Positions 1 to 6,834 are shown, numbered from the stretch's first letter. The stretch: 6,968 nt of DNA from Planctomycetia bacterium (GCA_009923125.1 RFUD01000125.1:1-6968), one strand, 5' to 3'. Notes: generated by a model from the sequence alone, not told the origin. Numbers and translations are program-made.

Positions 1-105
1 CTGCCGGTCGTGGCTGGATGCCGCCGCGGGCGAGGTCCGTGACCCGCGGGCCGGTCCGCACGGACCGGCAGCCCCAGCCGTCGCGCTGACGCCGCGTGGC
101 GCAGG
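1..105. other. Structured intergenic segment with nested inverted repeats
   Basis: I find no supportable gene here. The segment lies just downstream of the minus-strand PAP2 gene and holds three inverted repeats. CTGCCGGTC (1-9) pairs with GACCGGCAG (63-71). CCGCGGG (24-30) pairs with CCCGCGG (43-49). GCCGGTCCG (50-58) pairs with CGGACCGGC (61-69). The first two can nest into one two-stem structure, and the third competes with the first. No T-run follows on either strand, so this is not a canonical intrinsic terminator. It could still stop or stabilise the PAP2 transcript. A plus-strand frame is open through the segment but has no start and shadows the PAP2 gene. Confidence 0.45.
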
Positions 106-1494
106 CTACCAGCGGGCCTCGACGGCCAGTCCGCCGAGGTCGGCCATCGGCAACGGCACGACGCTCACTTCCATGCCCGCGAAGTGCATCTCCGTGTCGC
201 TCACCGCCCGGGAACTCGCCCAGGCGAGATACCACCCGAGGAACACCTGCGACGGGAAGTGGGAGTCGGTCGTCATCCGTGAGAACCCGACGAACGTCGA
301 GCAGACGTACAGCGCGCCTTTGGCCACCGGGCTCTCCACCATGTCGGCGGCGGCGAGAAACGGGATCGCCCCCACGAACGCGTGCCCGCTCACGCCGTTG
401 TCGTCCGTGAAGGGCTTCCACTGGCTGCCCGCCGAACTGTGGTCGATCGGCCGCGAGGCCCCGGTCGCCAGTTGCAGGACGTACACGGGCGGTGCGCCGA
501 CGATGAACATGCGGAGCGACCGCGAGCCCCACTCGCCCACGATGTCACCGCCCGGCCGGCCCTCCAGCGCGAGCCCGGTCAGGGCGGCGGCCCCGAACAC
601 ACCGAGCGCGTAGCGGCCCTCGCCGATGTCCTTGCAGCCCCGGAAGAACGTGCCCAGGTCGGTCGGCTCGACACCCCGCTGCCAGGCGGCCTGCATCGTG
701 GTGTCGAATCCGGTGTTCGCCATCAGCGCGCCGGCGCCGAACGCGGCGGTGAGGCAGACGAGACTTTCGCAGTCGTAGAAATTGCGGTAGTCCTCGAGCA
801 CCTTGAAGCCGAAGCGGGCAGTCCGTGGAAATCGTGAGTGTGCCCAGGGAGGCTCGTTCGGGGGCGAGAGGACGCCGGGGCCCGCGAGCGGCGGCAGGGC
901 ATACACCGGATCGCTCGTCGGCGCCATGCGGGCGGCCAGCATCGTCGTGATGTTCTCCCGACTGCCCGGCATGCCGTCGGTCTGCCAGCCGCCGGCGAGC
1001 GTGATCGCACCGGGGCCGCCGTCCGCGGCGAGGTCGGCGATCGACTGGGTTTCCACCACCGCGTCGATCCACGCGCCGCTGGCGGTGGGCATGATTCGCA
1101 CCACGACCCGCTGTCGCTGCGGCGGCCACGTCGGGGCCGTGAGCGGGTGCATGCCAGGCACGGGCCGCGCCGCGGGCGGCTCGACCCAGGCCGACTCGAT
1201 CACGCCCTCCCGCGGCGGCACGGAGGAAAAGTCGGGCTCGATCGCCCGCACGATCGGCCAGTCACGGGTGACCGTGGCCAACGTCTGCCGCCAGAGCGTC
1301 ATGCCGTCGGTGGCGCGCAGGAACATGCCGCCGGCGCCCCGGGGGGCGCCAACGCTCGCGGGCGTCTCGGGCTGCGGATCGGCGCGGATGCCCCAGGCCG
1401 CCGACGCGATGAGCGTCGCGAGGAGCAACCGGCGGGTCCAGGAGAGGGGCCCGCGGTCGAGCGGAGCGCAGATTCTGGGGGCGATCGAGGGCAT
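106..1494 (-). CDS. Secreted PAP2-superfamily phosphatase-like protein with extra N-terminal domain
   Basis: The 462-residue product has a long charged N-terminus, a TRR pair at 20-22 and a hydrophobic stretch at about 23-35, then a likely cleavage region near IRA-DP (38-40). This indicates export. Residues about 57-195 form a non-PAP2 domain containing the motif GVIES (97-101). It resembles a stand-alone lipoprotein domain I associate with planctomycetes, which is an inference. Residues about 235-430 carry the PAP2 signature: RP at 348-349, VSGH at 368-371, and SR-x5-H at 405-412. PAP2 enzymes hydrolyse phosphomonoesters, often lipid phosphates, at the outer membrane face or in the periplasm. 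Two usual residues differ here: the Lys of K-x6-RP is Gln341, and the Asp after the last His is Gln416. Activity is therefore uncertain. The ATG at 1494 has no purine-rich ribosome site, and a C7 run lies just upstream. The gene follows the exporter adaptor gene after 85 nt on the same strand, so cotranscription is possible. Family assignment is fairly sure; substrate is unknown. Confidence 0.85.
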   Translation of the reverse strand: MPSIAPRICAPLDRGPLSWTRRLLLATLIASAAWGIRADPQPETPASVGAPRGAGGMFLRATDGMTLWRQTLATVTRDWPIVRAIEPDFSSVPPREGVIESAWVEPPAARPVPGMHPLTAPTWPPQRQRVVVRIMPTASGAWIDAVVETQSIADLAADGGPGAITLAGGWQTDGMPGSRENITTMLAARMAPTSDPVYALPPLAGPGVLSPPNEPPWAHSRFPRTARFGFKVLEDYRNFYDCESLVCLTAAFGAGALMANTGFDTTMQAAWQRGVEPTDLGTFFRGCKDIGEGRYALGVFGAAALTGLALEGRPGGDIVGEWGSRSLRMFIVGAPPVYVLQLATGASRPIDHSSAGSQWKPFTDDNGVSGHAFVGAIPFLAAADMVESPVAKGALYVCSTFVGFSRMTTDSHFPSQVFLGWYLAWASSRAVSDTEMHFAGMEVSVVPLPMADLGGLAVEARW

Positions 1495-1579
1495 GGCAGG
1501 GGGGGACTGTCCCAGCCCCTCGCCCTTCAGGCAAGGCCCGTTTTCCCAGGAAAAACCAGCTGCCGGAGGCTTCCCGCAG

Positions 1580-2704
1580 TCAACCGCCCGCGGATGACTC
1601 GATGAACACCTCGAGTTGCTGGCCGACGAACAGCGGCGGGCGCCCCGCCGGATCGCACTCGTAGATCACCTGGAGCACCCGCGTGTCGACCCGCTCGGTG
1701 TTGTCGCCGGTGAGCGACTTCTTGGGCACCACGAACGGCTCGACCCGCACGAACGTCAGCGGGTAGCGCTCCTGGAGGCTCCCGCGTGGCACCGCGGACG
1801 CGGCGGCGCCCGCCTGGAATCGCGGAATGTCAAACTCGTCGATGTCCACCCGCACGTGGAGCCGATCGATGTTGCCGAGCACCACGAGCGCCTGCCCCGG
1901 GGGCGTCCCGACGAACTCGCCGGGCCGCACGTTGACCTGGAGCACCTTGCCGGCCACGAGCGACCGGACGACGAGCCGTTCGAGGTCGCTCTCGATCCGC
2001 CCGACCTCCGCCTCGGCCTTCGCCACGGCGGCCCGCGAGACGTCGAGGTCATATTCCCAGGAGCCGGCCTTCAGCAGGGCGAGATCGGCCTGTCTCTTCT
2101 GCAGGGCCGCCTGGGCGGCCGCGAGCGCCTCGCGCCGCGCGACCAGGTCCTGCTCCGTCGTGACCTTGCGGGCGAACGTGTCCTCGGTCCGCTTCAACGC
2201 GTCGGCCTCGCGCACCACAACGGCCTCCGCCTCGTTCACGTCTGCGACGAGGACCGGAATCTTTTCCTTGCGGGGCTCGGCCTCGAGTCGCATCAGGTCG
2301 CTCTTCGCCTCGGCGAGGGCGGCCCGTTTGACCAACAGATCGGCCTGCAACTGACGGTCATCCAGGCGGAACAGCGGCGTTCCCGGCTCGACCGCCTGGT
2401 CCACCTTCACCAGCACCTCCACGACCACACCCGGGGTCGCGGACCCCACGGAGATGTTCTCGGTCTGGGCCTCCACGATTCCCGCGGCGGCGACGGCGTC
2501 GGCGTACGGATTCGTGGCGGGTGTGACCGGCGGCGACGGCTGGCGGATCACCACCCGGTTTTTCCACACGAACCAGCCCGCGAAGCCCAGCAGCGCGAGG
2601 GCGATGAGCGGGAGCGCGATCTGCGTGAGGATGTCGGCGATCGACCGCGGGCGTTCGATTCGCCGGCGGCCGGGGGACGACGCGTCGGGCAGGGCTGTTG
2701 CCAT
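1580..2704 (-). CDS. HlyD/DevB-family membrane-fusion (periplasmic adaptor) protein of an ABC exporter
   Basis: The 374-residue protein bridges an inner-membrane ABC exporter to the outer envelope. One membrane helix lies at about 25-47. The first half of a lipoyl-like domain is at about 70-105 (PGVVVEVLVKVDQAVEPG). A long Ala/Glu/Arg-rich coiled-coil hairpin covers about 115-245. The second lipoyl half is at about 246-285 (AGKVLQVNVRPGEFV), and a beta-barrel region runs to the C-terminus. Length is normal for HlyD, MacA and DevB relatives. I chose ATG 2704 because AGGA lies 8 nt upstream. The frame also opens at TTG 2740, but that would add 12 residues and overlap the ATPase gene. The gene sits 10 nt after the ATPase stop, and the order permease, ATPase, adaptor makes a complete exporter. 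Cargo cannot be read from the sequence. DevBCA in heterocyst-forming cyanobacteria exports glycolipids, so an envelope lipid is one guess. Confidence 0.92.
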   Translation of the reverse strand: MATALPDASSPGRRRIERPRSIADILTQIALPLIALALLGFAGWFVWKNRVVIRQPSPPVTPATNPYADAVAAAGIVEAQTENISVGSATPGVVVEVLVKVDQAVEPGTPLFRLDDRQLQADLLVKRAALAEAKSDLMRLEAEPRKEKIPVLVADVNEAEAVVVREADALKRTEDTFARKVTTEQDLVARREALAAAQAALQKRQADLALLKAGSWEYDLDVSRAAVAKAEAEVGRIESDLERLVVRSLVAGKVLQVNVRPGEFVGTPPGQALVVLGNIDRLHVRVDIDEFDIPRFQAGAAASAVPRGSLQERYPLTFVRVEPFVVPKKSLTGDNTERVDTRVLQVIYECDPAGRPPLFVGQQLEVFIESSAGG

Positions 2705-2708
2705 GCCG

Positions 2709-2714
2709 CCTATC

Positions 2715-2716
<2 letters not shown>
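2709..2716 (-). promoter_or_regulatory. Ribosome binding site deciding the adaptor start
   Basis: On the minus strand AGGA (2716-2713) is followed by 8 nt and then ATG at 2704. A second AGG lies at 2711-2709. The site overlaps the ATPase stop codon TAG (2717-2715). Termination of the ATPase and initiation of the adaptor are therefore adjacent, which suggests translational coupling. Confidence 0.55.
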
Positions 2717-3455
<739 letters not shown>

Positions 3456-3456
3456 G

Positions 3457-4593
3457 TCATCCCCTGAACACGATCGCCGGATCGACGACCAGCACCTTGC
3501 GGATCGACAGCAGGCTGGCGAGGAGCACGATCACGAGCACCGCCACGGCCGTCATCACCAGCACCTCCCACGGCATGTAGAACGACAGTCGTCCGAGGCC
3601 CTTCGTGAACACGCCGAACAGCGCCGCCAGCCCCACCCCCACGCCGTAGCCCACCACGCCCACCTGCAGCGCCTGGGAGAGCACCATCACGAGGATCATC
3701 CAGTTGCTCGTGCCCATCGCCTTGAGCGCGCCGAACTGGCGGATGTTCTCCACCGTGAACAGGTAGAACGTCTGGCCGGCGATCGCCGTGCCGACGAGAA
3801 ACCCCAGCAGGACGGTGATCCCGAAGTTGATCGGGATGCCGGTCTTGGTGAGGTAGTGGCGGATCGTCTTCGAGACGAACTGGCGTTGCGTCAGGGCCTG
3901 GAGCCCGGTGCGTTCCTCGATCCGCCGGCAGGCCTCGGCGGCGGGCACCCCCGGCGCCGCCTCCGCGAGAATGAACGACAACACCTTCCGCTCGCGCGGG
4001 GCGTACTGCACCGCCTGCCCGTACCGCGTGTAGACGATCGGAAAGCTCTGGAACGTCTTGCTGGCCGTCGTGATCCCGACGATCACCGCCCGGCGGTCGT
4101 TCATCTCGAACACGCGGCCCAGCCGCAGCGGCTGCCCGGGCCAGATCCGCTTGTAGCCGACCTCGTCGATGATCACCGCGTCGGGCTTCCGCAGGTCGGC
4201 GATCGAGCCCATGAACACGCCCTCCGGGGCGCCGACGAGCGTGTCGTCGTCGATGCCCAGGATGATCATCTGCTCGTAGGTGCCCTCTTCGAGCCGGGCG
4301 CGGACGACCCCCTTGTAGAACCGCACCGCCCACTCGACACCGGGCACTCCCTTGACGCGGAAGAGTTCGGTGTCGGACAGCGGCTTGATGTCGTCCACGT
4401 ACTGGACGTTCCTGTCCATGACCCAGATGTCGGGCCCCTGCGTGTCGCGGATCTGGCTGATCGTCAGCAGCATCAGCCCGCAGAAGATCGACGACTGCTG
4501 GGCGATCAGGAGTGCCGCGAACACCACCCCGAACACGATCCCGAGGTACTTCACCCGGTTGCCGATCAGCATCTTCCAGGCGATCCAGAGCAC
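3457..4593 (-). CDS. ABC exporter permease, FtsX/MacB/DevC type
   Basis: The 378-residue integral membrane protein has the MacB/DevC layout. One N-terminal helix (about 16-33) is followed by a periplasmic domain of about 220 residues and three C-terminal helices (about 257-279, 297-323 and 343-362). The FtsX-like loop has the typical sequence QFGALKAMG (286-294), and the protein ends in DPAIVFRG, as many relatives do. It forms the channel or mechanotransmission unit that works with the ATPase and adaptor downstream. The start is uncertain. The frame extends to ATG 4698, but that codon overlaps the tatC start on the other strand. The extra 35 codons also use AGA, AAA, ACA and TTA, unlike the neighbouring genes. 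GTG 4593 matches where related proteins begin (…WIAWKML). ATG 4572 is also possible. None of these has a good ribosome site. Confidence 0.9.
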   Translation of the reverse strand: MLWIAWKMLIGNRVKYLGIVFGVVFAALLIAQQSSIFCGLMLLTISQIRDTQGPDIWVMDRNVQYVDDIKPLSDTELFRVKGVPGVEWAVRFYKGVVRARLEEGTYEQMIILGIDDDTLVGAPEGVFMGSIADLRKPDAVIIDEVGYKRIWPGQPLRLGRVFEMNDRRAVIVGITTASKTFQSFPIVYTRYGQAVQYAPRERKVLSFILAEAAPGVPAAEACRRIEERTGLQALTQRQFVSKTIRHYLTKTGIPINFGITVLLGFLVGTAIAGQTFYLFTVENIRQFGALKAMGTSNWMILVMVLSQALQVGVVGYGVGVGLAALFGVFTKGLGRLSFYMPWEVLVMTAVAVLVIVLLASLLSIRKVLVVDPAIVFRG

Positions 4594-4696
4594 GGGCGTC
4601 TCGGCGGCGGAGAGGAATTTTTCGGCACGTGGACGGGACGTGAAGTATAAGTCGGAGGCGGGTGTTTTCGCCCGTCCTCTTCCGCCCCCGGTCACC
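4594..4696. promoter_or_regulatory. Divergent promoter region between the exporter operon and tatC
   Basis: This is a locally AT-richer stretch between divergent genes. TATAAG (4646-4651, + strand) is a five-of-six match to the -10 consensus for tatC. On the other strand TATACT (4649-4644) is a five-of-six match for the permease operon. The two overlap around a near-palindromic AGTATAAGT, so the promoters may compete. I see no convincing -35 boxes. Assignment rests on position and -10 similarity only. Confidence 0.45.
4659..4674 (+). repeat. Small hairpin in the tatC leader
   Basis: CGGGTG (4659-4664) and CGCCCG (4669-4674) form a 6-bp stem with one G·T pair and a TTTT loop. If tatC transcription starts about 7 nt after the TATAAG element, this hairpin would be at the very 5' end of the mRNA. 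It might protect the message. It may also be chance in GC-rich DNA. Confidence 0.3.
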
Positions 4697-5737
4697 ATGG
4701 CCCGCCTCGACGACGAAGACCTGTTTCAGAGCTCGACGATGACGTTCGGCGAGCACCTGGAGGAACTCCGGGTGTGTCTCGTCCGGGCGACGGCCGGGCT
4801 CGCGGTGGCCGTGCTGCTCGGGTTCTTCGTCGCCCAGCCCGTGGTCAAGTTGATCGAGGAACCGCTGCGGCGAGCCCTCGGCAACTATTACACCCGCCGC
4901 TCGATCGAGATGTTCGACGCCTGGCGGCCCCGCACCGAAGGGGGGCCCCCCCTGCCCTACGCGCGGCAGGAGGTCGTCGACGCGGTCGAGAAGCACGGGC
5001 TGACGTTCGATCTCCGCGAGGTGCACGCCGACCGGCTGGCCAGGGCGTTGGGCCGGGATGCCGCGCCGGGCGCGGCGGCGGGCTTCGACCCGGCCGCGCT
5101 CGTGCCGCTGCTCCTCTGGCAGCCGCTCGCCAGGGATCCGCGGGTGAGCATCACCACGCTTTCCGCGCAGGAGGCGTTCGGCATCTACGTGAAGGCCGCG
5201 TTGCTGGTGGGCGTCGTGCTCGCCAGCCCGTGGATCTTCTACCAGCTCTGGACGTTCGTCGCCGCCGGCCTCTATCCGCACGAGAAGCGTTGGGTGCGGG
5301 TGTTCCTGCCGGTCAGCATCGGCCTGTTCCTGGCCGGCGTGATGCTCGCCTTCTTCTTCGTGTTCGACTTCGTCCTCGACTACCTGCTGCAGTTCAACGA
5401 ATGGCTGGGGCTCGACCCCGATCCGCGGATCAGCGAATGGCTGTCGTTCGTGCTCATCCTGCCGATCGGGTTCGGCCTCGGGTTCCAGCTGCCGCTCGTG
5501 ATGCTGTTCCTCGAGCGGATCGGCGTGATCGACGTCGAGACCTACGCCTCGCAGTGGCGGATCGCCGTGATCGTGATCTTCGTGGTGTCGGCGATCCTCA
5601 CGCCCGCCGACCCCTACAGCCTGCTGTTTCTCGCCCTGCCCTTGTGCCTGCTCTATTTTGGCGGGCTGTCGATGTGCCGCTGGTTCGGGTCCGCCGGGAC
5701 CGGCCGGACTCAGCTGGCGACGAAGGCGAGCCAGTAG
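4697..5737 (+). CDS. tatC: Twin-arginine translocase subunit TatC
   Basis: TatC is the inner-membrane receptor that recognises twin-arginine signal peptides and, with TatA/TatB-type proteins, moves folded proteins to the periplasm. The 346-residue product has the N-terminal HLEELR motif (20-25; Glu23 matches E. coli Glu15) and LYPHEKR (192-198; matches the YKHERR loop of E. coli). It also has GFQLP (262-266) and TPADP (302-306) with the conserved Asp. Six helices fall at about 27-50, 161-189, 203-230, 247-272, 285-303 and 306-325. E. coli TatC is about 258 residues. The excess here is an insertion of about 85 residues in the first periplasmic loop (about 66-148). A Gln (264) replaces the E. 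coli TM4 Glu, as in some other TatC proteins. ATG 4697 fits the family N-terminus, and no ribosome site is visible. No tatA or tatB gene lies in the window. The 3' end overlaps the convergent DUF420 gene by 28 bp. Confidence 0.95.
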   Translation: MARLDDEDLFQSSTMTFGEHLEELRVCLVRATAGLAVAVLLGFFVAQPVVKLIEEPLRRALGNYYTRRSIEMFDAWRPRTEGGPPLPYARQEVVDAVEKHGLTFDLREVHADRLARALGRDAAPGAAAGFDPAALVPLLLWQPLARDPRVSITTLSAQEAFGIYVKAALLVGVVLASPWIFYQLWTFVAAGLYPHEKRWVRVFLPVSIGLFLAGVMLAFFFVFDFVLDYLLQFNEWLGLDPDPRISEWLSFVLILPIGFGLGFQLPLVMLFLERIGVIDVETYASQWRIAVIVIFVVSAILTPADPYSLLFLALPLCLLYFGGLSMCRWFGSAGTGRTQLATKASQ

Positions 5738-6219
5738 AAGATGGTGCCGGTCACGGCGGTGAGCAGGAGGTCCACCGCGGCCAGTCGGGCGAAACGCCGG
5801 TGCCGTGGGCCATGGGCTCCGGGCGCCGGGGGGCTGGGAAACCGCCGCAGGGCCTCCCACAGCACCCACCCGAGCAGTCCCACCGTGGAGATCGAGAACA
5901 CGAGGTGCACACCGAGGGCCCCGAGCACGCCCCCCGGCCACCAGGGACTCGTCCTGGCCCGCGCCCTCCAGTCGCTCACCAGCCGGACGTCGATCTCGAA
6001 CACGATGATCGCCGCCAGGAGCGCGCCGGCGATCACGAGCTGGAGCGTCTTGTGCGCCGCGTAATTTCCGCGCCGCACGAGCAGGACGCTCCACGCCAGC
6101 ACCGGCAGGAGCAACCACAGCCCCACGAGCACGACGTCCATGCCCACCGACGCCCGCGTGCCGAGAAATCCGTCGATGCCCCCGACCGAGGCAGTGGCCG
6201 CAGCGGCGAACATGATCAC
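5710..6219 (-). CDS. DUF420-family four-helix membrane protein
   Basis: The 169-residue protein has helices at about 26-48, 58-78, 99-123 and 145-168. His56 (AAHK), His105 (GVHLVFS) and His136/His140 (HGPRHRRFAR) sit at or near helix ends. This is the DUF420 pattern, whose genes often lie near cytochrome oxidase genes. The biochemical role is not established; a metal or haem link through the histidines is only a suggestion. The start is GTG 6219, because GGAGG ends 7 nt upstream; ATG 6213 (codon 3) is the alternative. A weak -10-like TACACT lies at 6248-6243 on the minus strand. The stop codon lies inside the tatC coding region. Confidence 0.82.
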   Translation of the reverse strand: MIMFAAAATASVGGIDGFLGTRASVGMDVVLVGLWLLLPVLAWSVLLVRRGNYAAHKTLQLVIAGALLAAIIVFEIDVRLVSDWRARARTSPWWPGGVLGALGVHLVFSISTVGLLGWVLWEALRRFPSPPAPGAHGPRHRRFARLAAVDLLLTAVTGTIFYWLAFVAS

Positions 6220-6224
6220 GAGAG

Positions 6225-6231
6225 CACCTCC
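6225..6231 (-). promoter_or_regulatory. Shine-Dalgarno site selecting the GTG start of the DUF420 gene
   Basis: The minus strand reads GGAGGTG (6231-6225). The GGAGG core is 7 nt from GTG 6219 and 13 nt from ATG 6213, so it favours the GTG. It is the clearest ribosome site in the window; most other genes here lack one. Confidence 0.7.
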
Positions 6232-6320
6232 AGGGAGGGTCGAGTGTACCCGGCCGGGATCGGTCCGCGTGAGGGAAGGAGATGATCACCGGCGTCCGCG
6301 GCCGGTTTGCGGGCTCGTCG

Positions 6321-6342
6321 CGACAGGCCTCCAGGCCTGTCG
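6321..6342. repeat. Perfect 22-bp palindromic element (10-bp arms)
   Basis: CGACAGGCCT (6321-6330) and AGGCCTGTCG (6333-6342) are perfect inverted arms with a CC spacer. The element lies between the divergent DUF420 gene and tRNA-Leu. The core resembles ACAGGCT-type palindromes that I associate with dispersed intergenic repeats in planctomycete genomes, so it may be a REP-like copy. It could also serve as an operator. Confidence 0.55.
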
Positions 6343-6360
6343 GGTGGATCGAGGTGGATC
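6343..6360 (+). repeat. Direct repeat GGTGGATC, 10-bp period
   Basis: GGTGGATC occurs at 6343-6350 and again at 6353-6360, directly abutting the palindrome. The 10-bp spacing, about one helical turn, is compatible with a protein binding site upstream of the tRNA. It may equally be part of the repeat element. Confidence 0.3.
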
Positions 6361-6397
6361 TCCGTCCCTCCGTGCGCCGCGCCTTCGCCCGGCACGG

Positions 6398-6403
6398 TAT
6401 CAT
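6398..6403 (+). promoter_or_regulatory. -10-like element for tRNA-Leu
   Basis: TATCAT is a five-of-six match to TATAAT. It ends 12 nt before the mature tRNA 5' end, a sensible place for a promoter giving a short 5' leader. No clear -35 box is seen about 17 nt upstream. Confidence 0.45.
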
Positions 6404-6415
6404 CGCGGCAACTCG

Positions 6416-6501
6416 GGCCGAGTGGCGAAACTGGCAGACGCACGGGACTTAAAATCCCGAGGAGAGCGATCTCCGTGCGGGTTCGATTCCCGCCTCGGCC
6501 A
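6416..6501 (+). tRNA. tRNA-Leu (anticodon UAA)
   Basis: This is a complete class II tRNA. The acceptor GGCCGAG (6416-6422) pairs with CTCGGCC (6494-6500), and the discriminator is A6501, as expected for Leu. The D-arm is GCG/CGC with a GGCAGA-containing loop. The anticodon stem CGGGA/TCCCG encloses loop CTTAAAA, with anticodon TAA at 6450-6452. The long variable arm is GGAGA-GCGA-TCTCC. The T-arm is GCGGG-TTCGATT-CCCGC. CCA is not encoded, so it must be added after transcription. This tRNA reads UUA, a codon that should be rare in such GC-rich genes, and probably UUG by wobble. Confidence 0.97.
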
Positions 6502-6506
6502 GTGCC

Positions 6507-6534
6507 CGATCAGGGCTGGCCGATCGGGGCTGGC
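6507..6534 (+). repeat. 14-bp tandem duplication just after tRNA-Leu
   Basis: CGATCAGGGCTGGC (6507-6520) is followed immediately by CGATCGGGGCTGGC (6521-6534), with one mismatch. It starts 5 nt after the tRNA discriminator base. It does not form a terminator hairpin with a T-run. A weak CGGGC/GCCCG hairpin lies further on at 6551-6567. Confidence 0.6.
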
Positions 6535-6570
6535 ATTGATCCAGCGGCGACGGGCCGGTATTGCCCGGGC

Positions 6571-6834
6571 ATGGAGCACACTCGTCGAACCGGCAGGCGA
6601 CAGAGCGCGGGGCCCGTGTGGCTGCCCTGGCTGTTCGCGCCCCTGTTCATGGCGGCCCCGATCGGGGGCTGCGGCCTGGCGCAGCGATGGCGGCCGCCGG
6701 TGGCGGCCGGCGTCGAAGGATCGGCCACACCGCCCCGGGCCGTCGGTCGCGACGGTTGGCGTGGTCGTGACGATCGTCCGGCCCCGAAGATCGGTGATCC
6801 GCCGGTTGTGGCATGGGCCCGGGCGGCGCACTAA
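6571..6834 (+). CDS. Possible small lipoprotein, hypothetical
   Basis: The 87-residue frame has a basic N-terminus (RRTGRR, about 5-10), a hydrophobic stretch WLPWLFAPLFMAA (about 17-29) and IGGC (31-34). The last resembles a relaxed lipobox, though Leu at -3 is missing. The mature part would be about 54 residues, rich in Pro, Arg and Gly. The first half has almost all G/C third positions, as expected for a real gene here, but the last third does not. No ribosome site is seen before ATG 6571. I do not recognise a family. It could instead be a non-coding spacer between the tRNA and the next gene. It ends 35 nt before that gene's ATG, on the same strand. Confidence 0.35.
   Translation: MEHTRRTGRRQSAGPVWLPWLFAPLFMAAPIGGCGLAQRWRPPVAAGVEGSATPPRAVGRDGWRGRDDRPAPKIGDPPVVAWARAAH

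Noticed and set aside
1333..1350. GGCGCCCC-GG-GGGGCGCC inverted repeat near the PAP2 signal peptide
   Set aside because: It is within coding sequence for a Gly/Ala/Pro/Arg linker. In such GC-rich DNA I see no reason to assign it a function.
4352..4696. Upstream extension of the tatC frame to ATG 4352
   Set aside because: It lies antisense within the permease gene. The TatC family N-terminus begins at MARLDDEDLF (4697).
6551..6567. CGGGC/GCCCG hairpin as a tRNA terminator
   Set aside because: The stem is only 5 bp with a 7-nt loop and no T-run follows.
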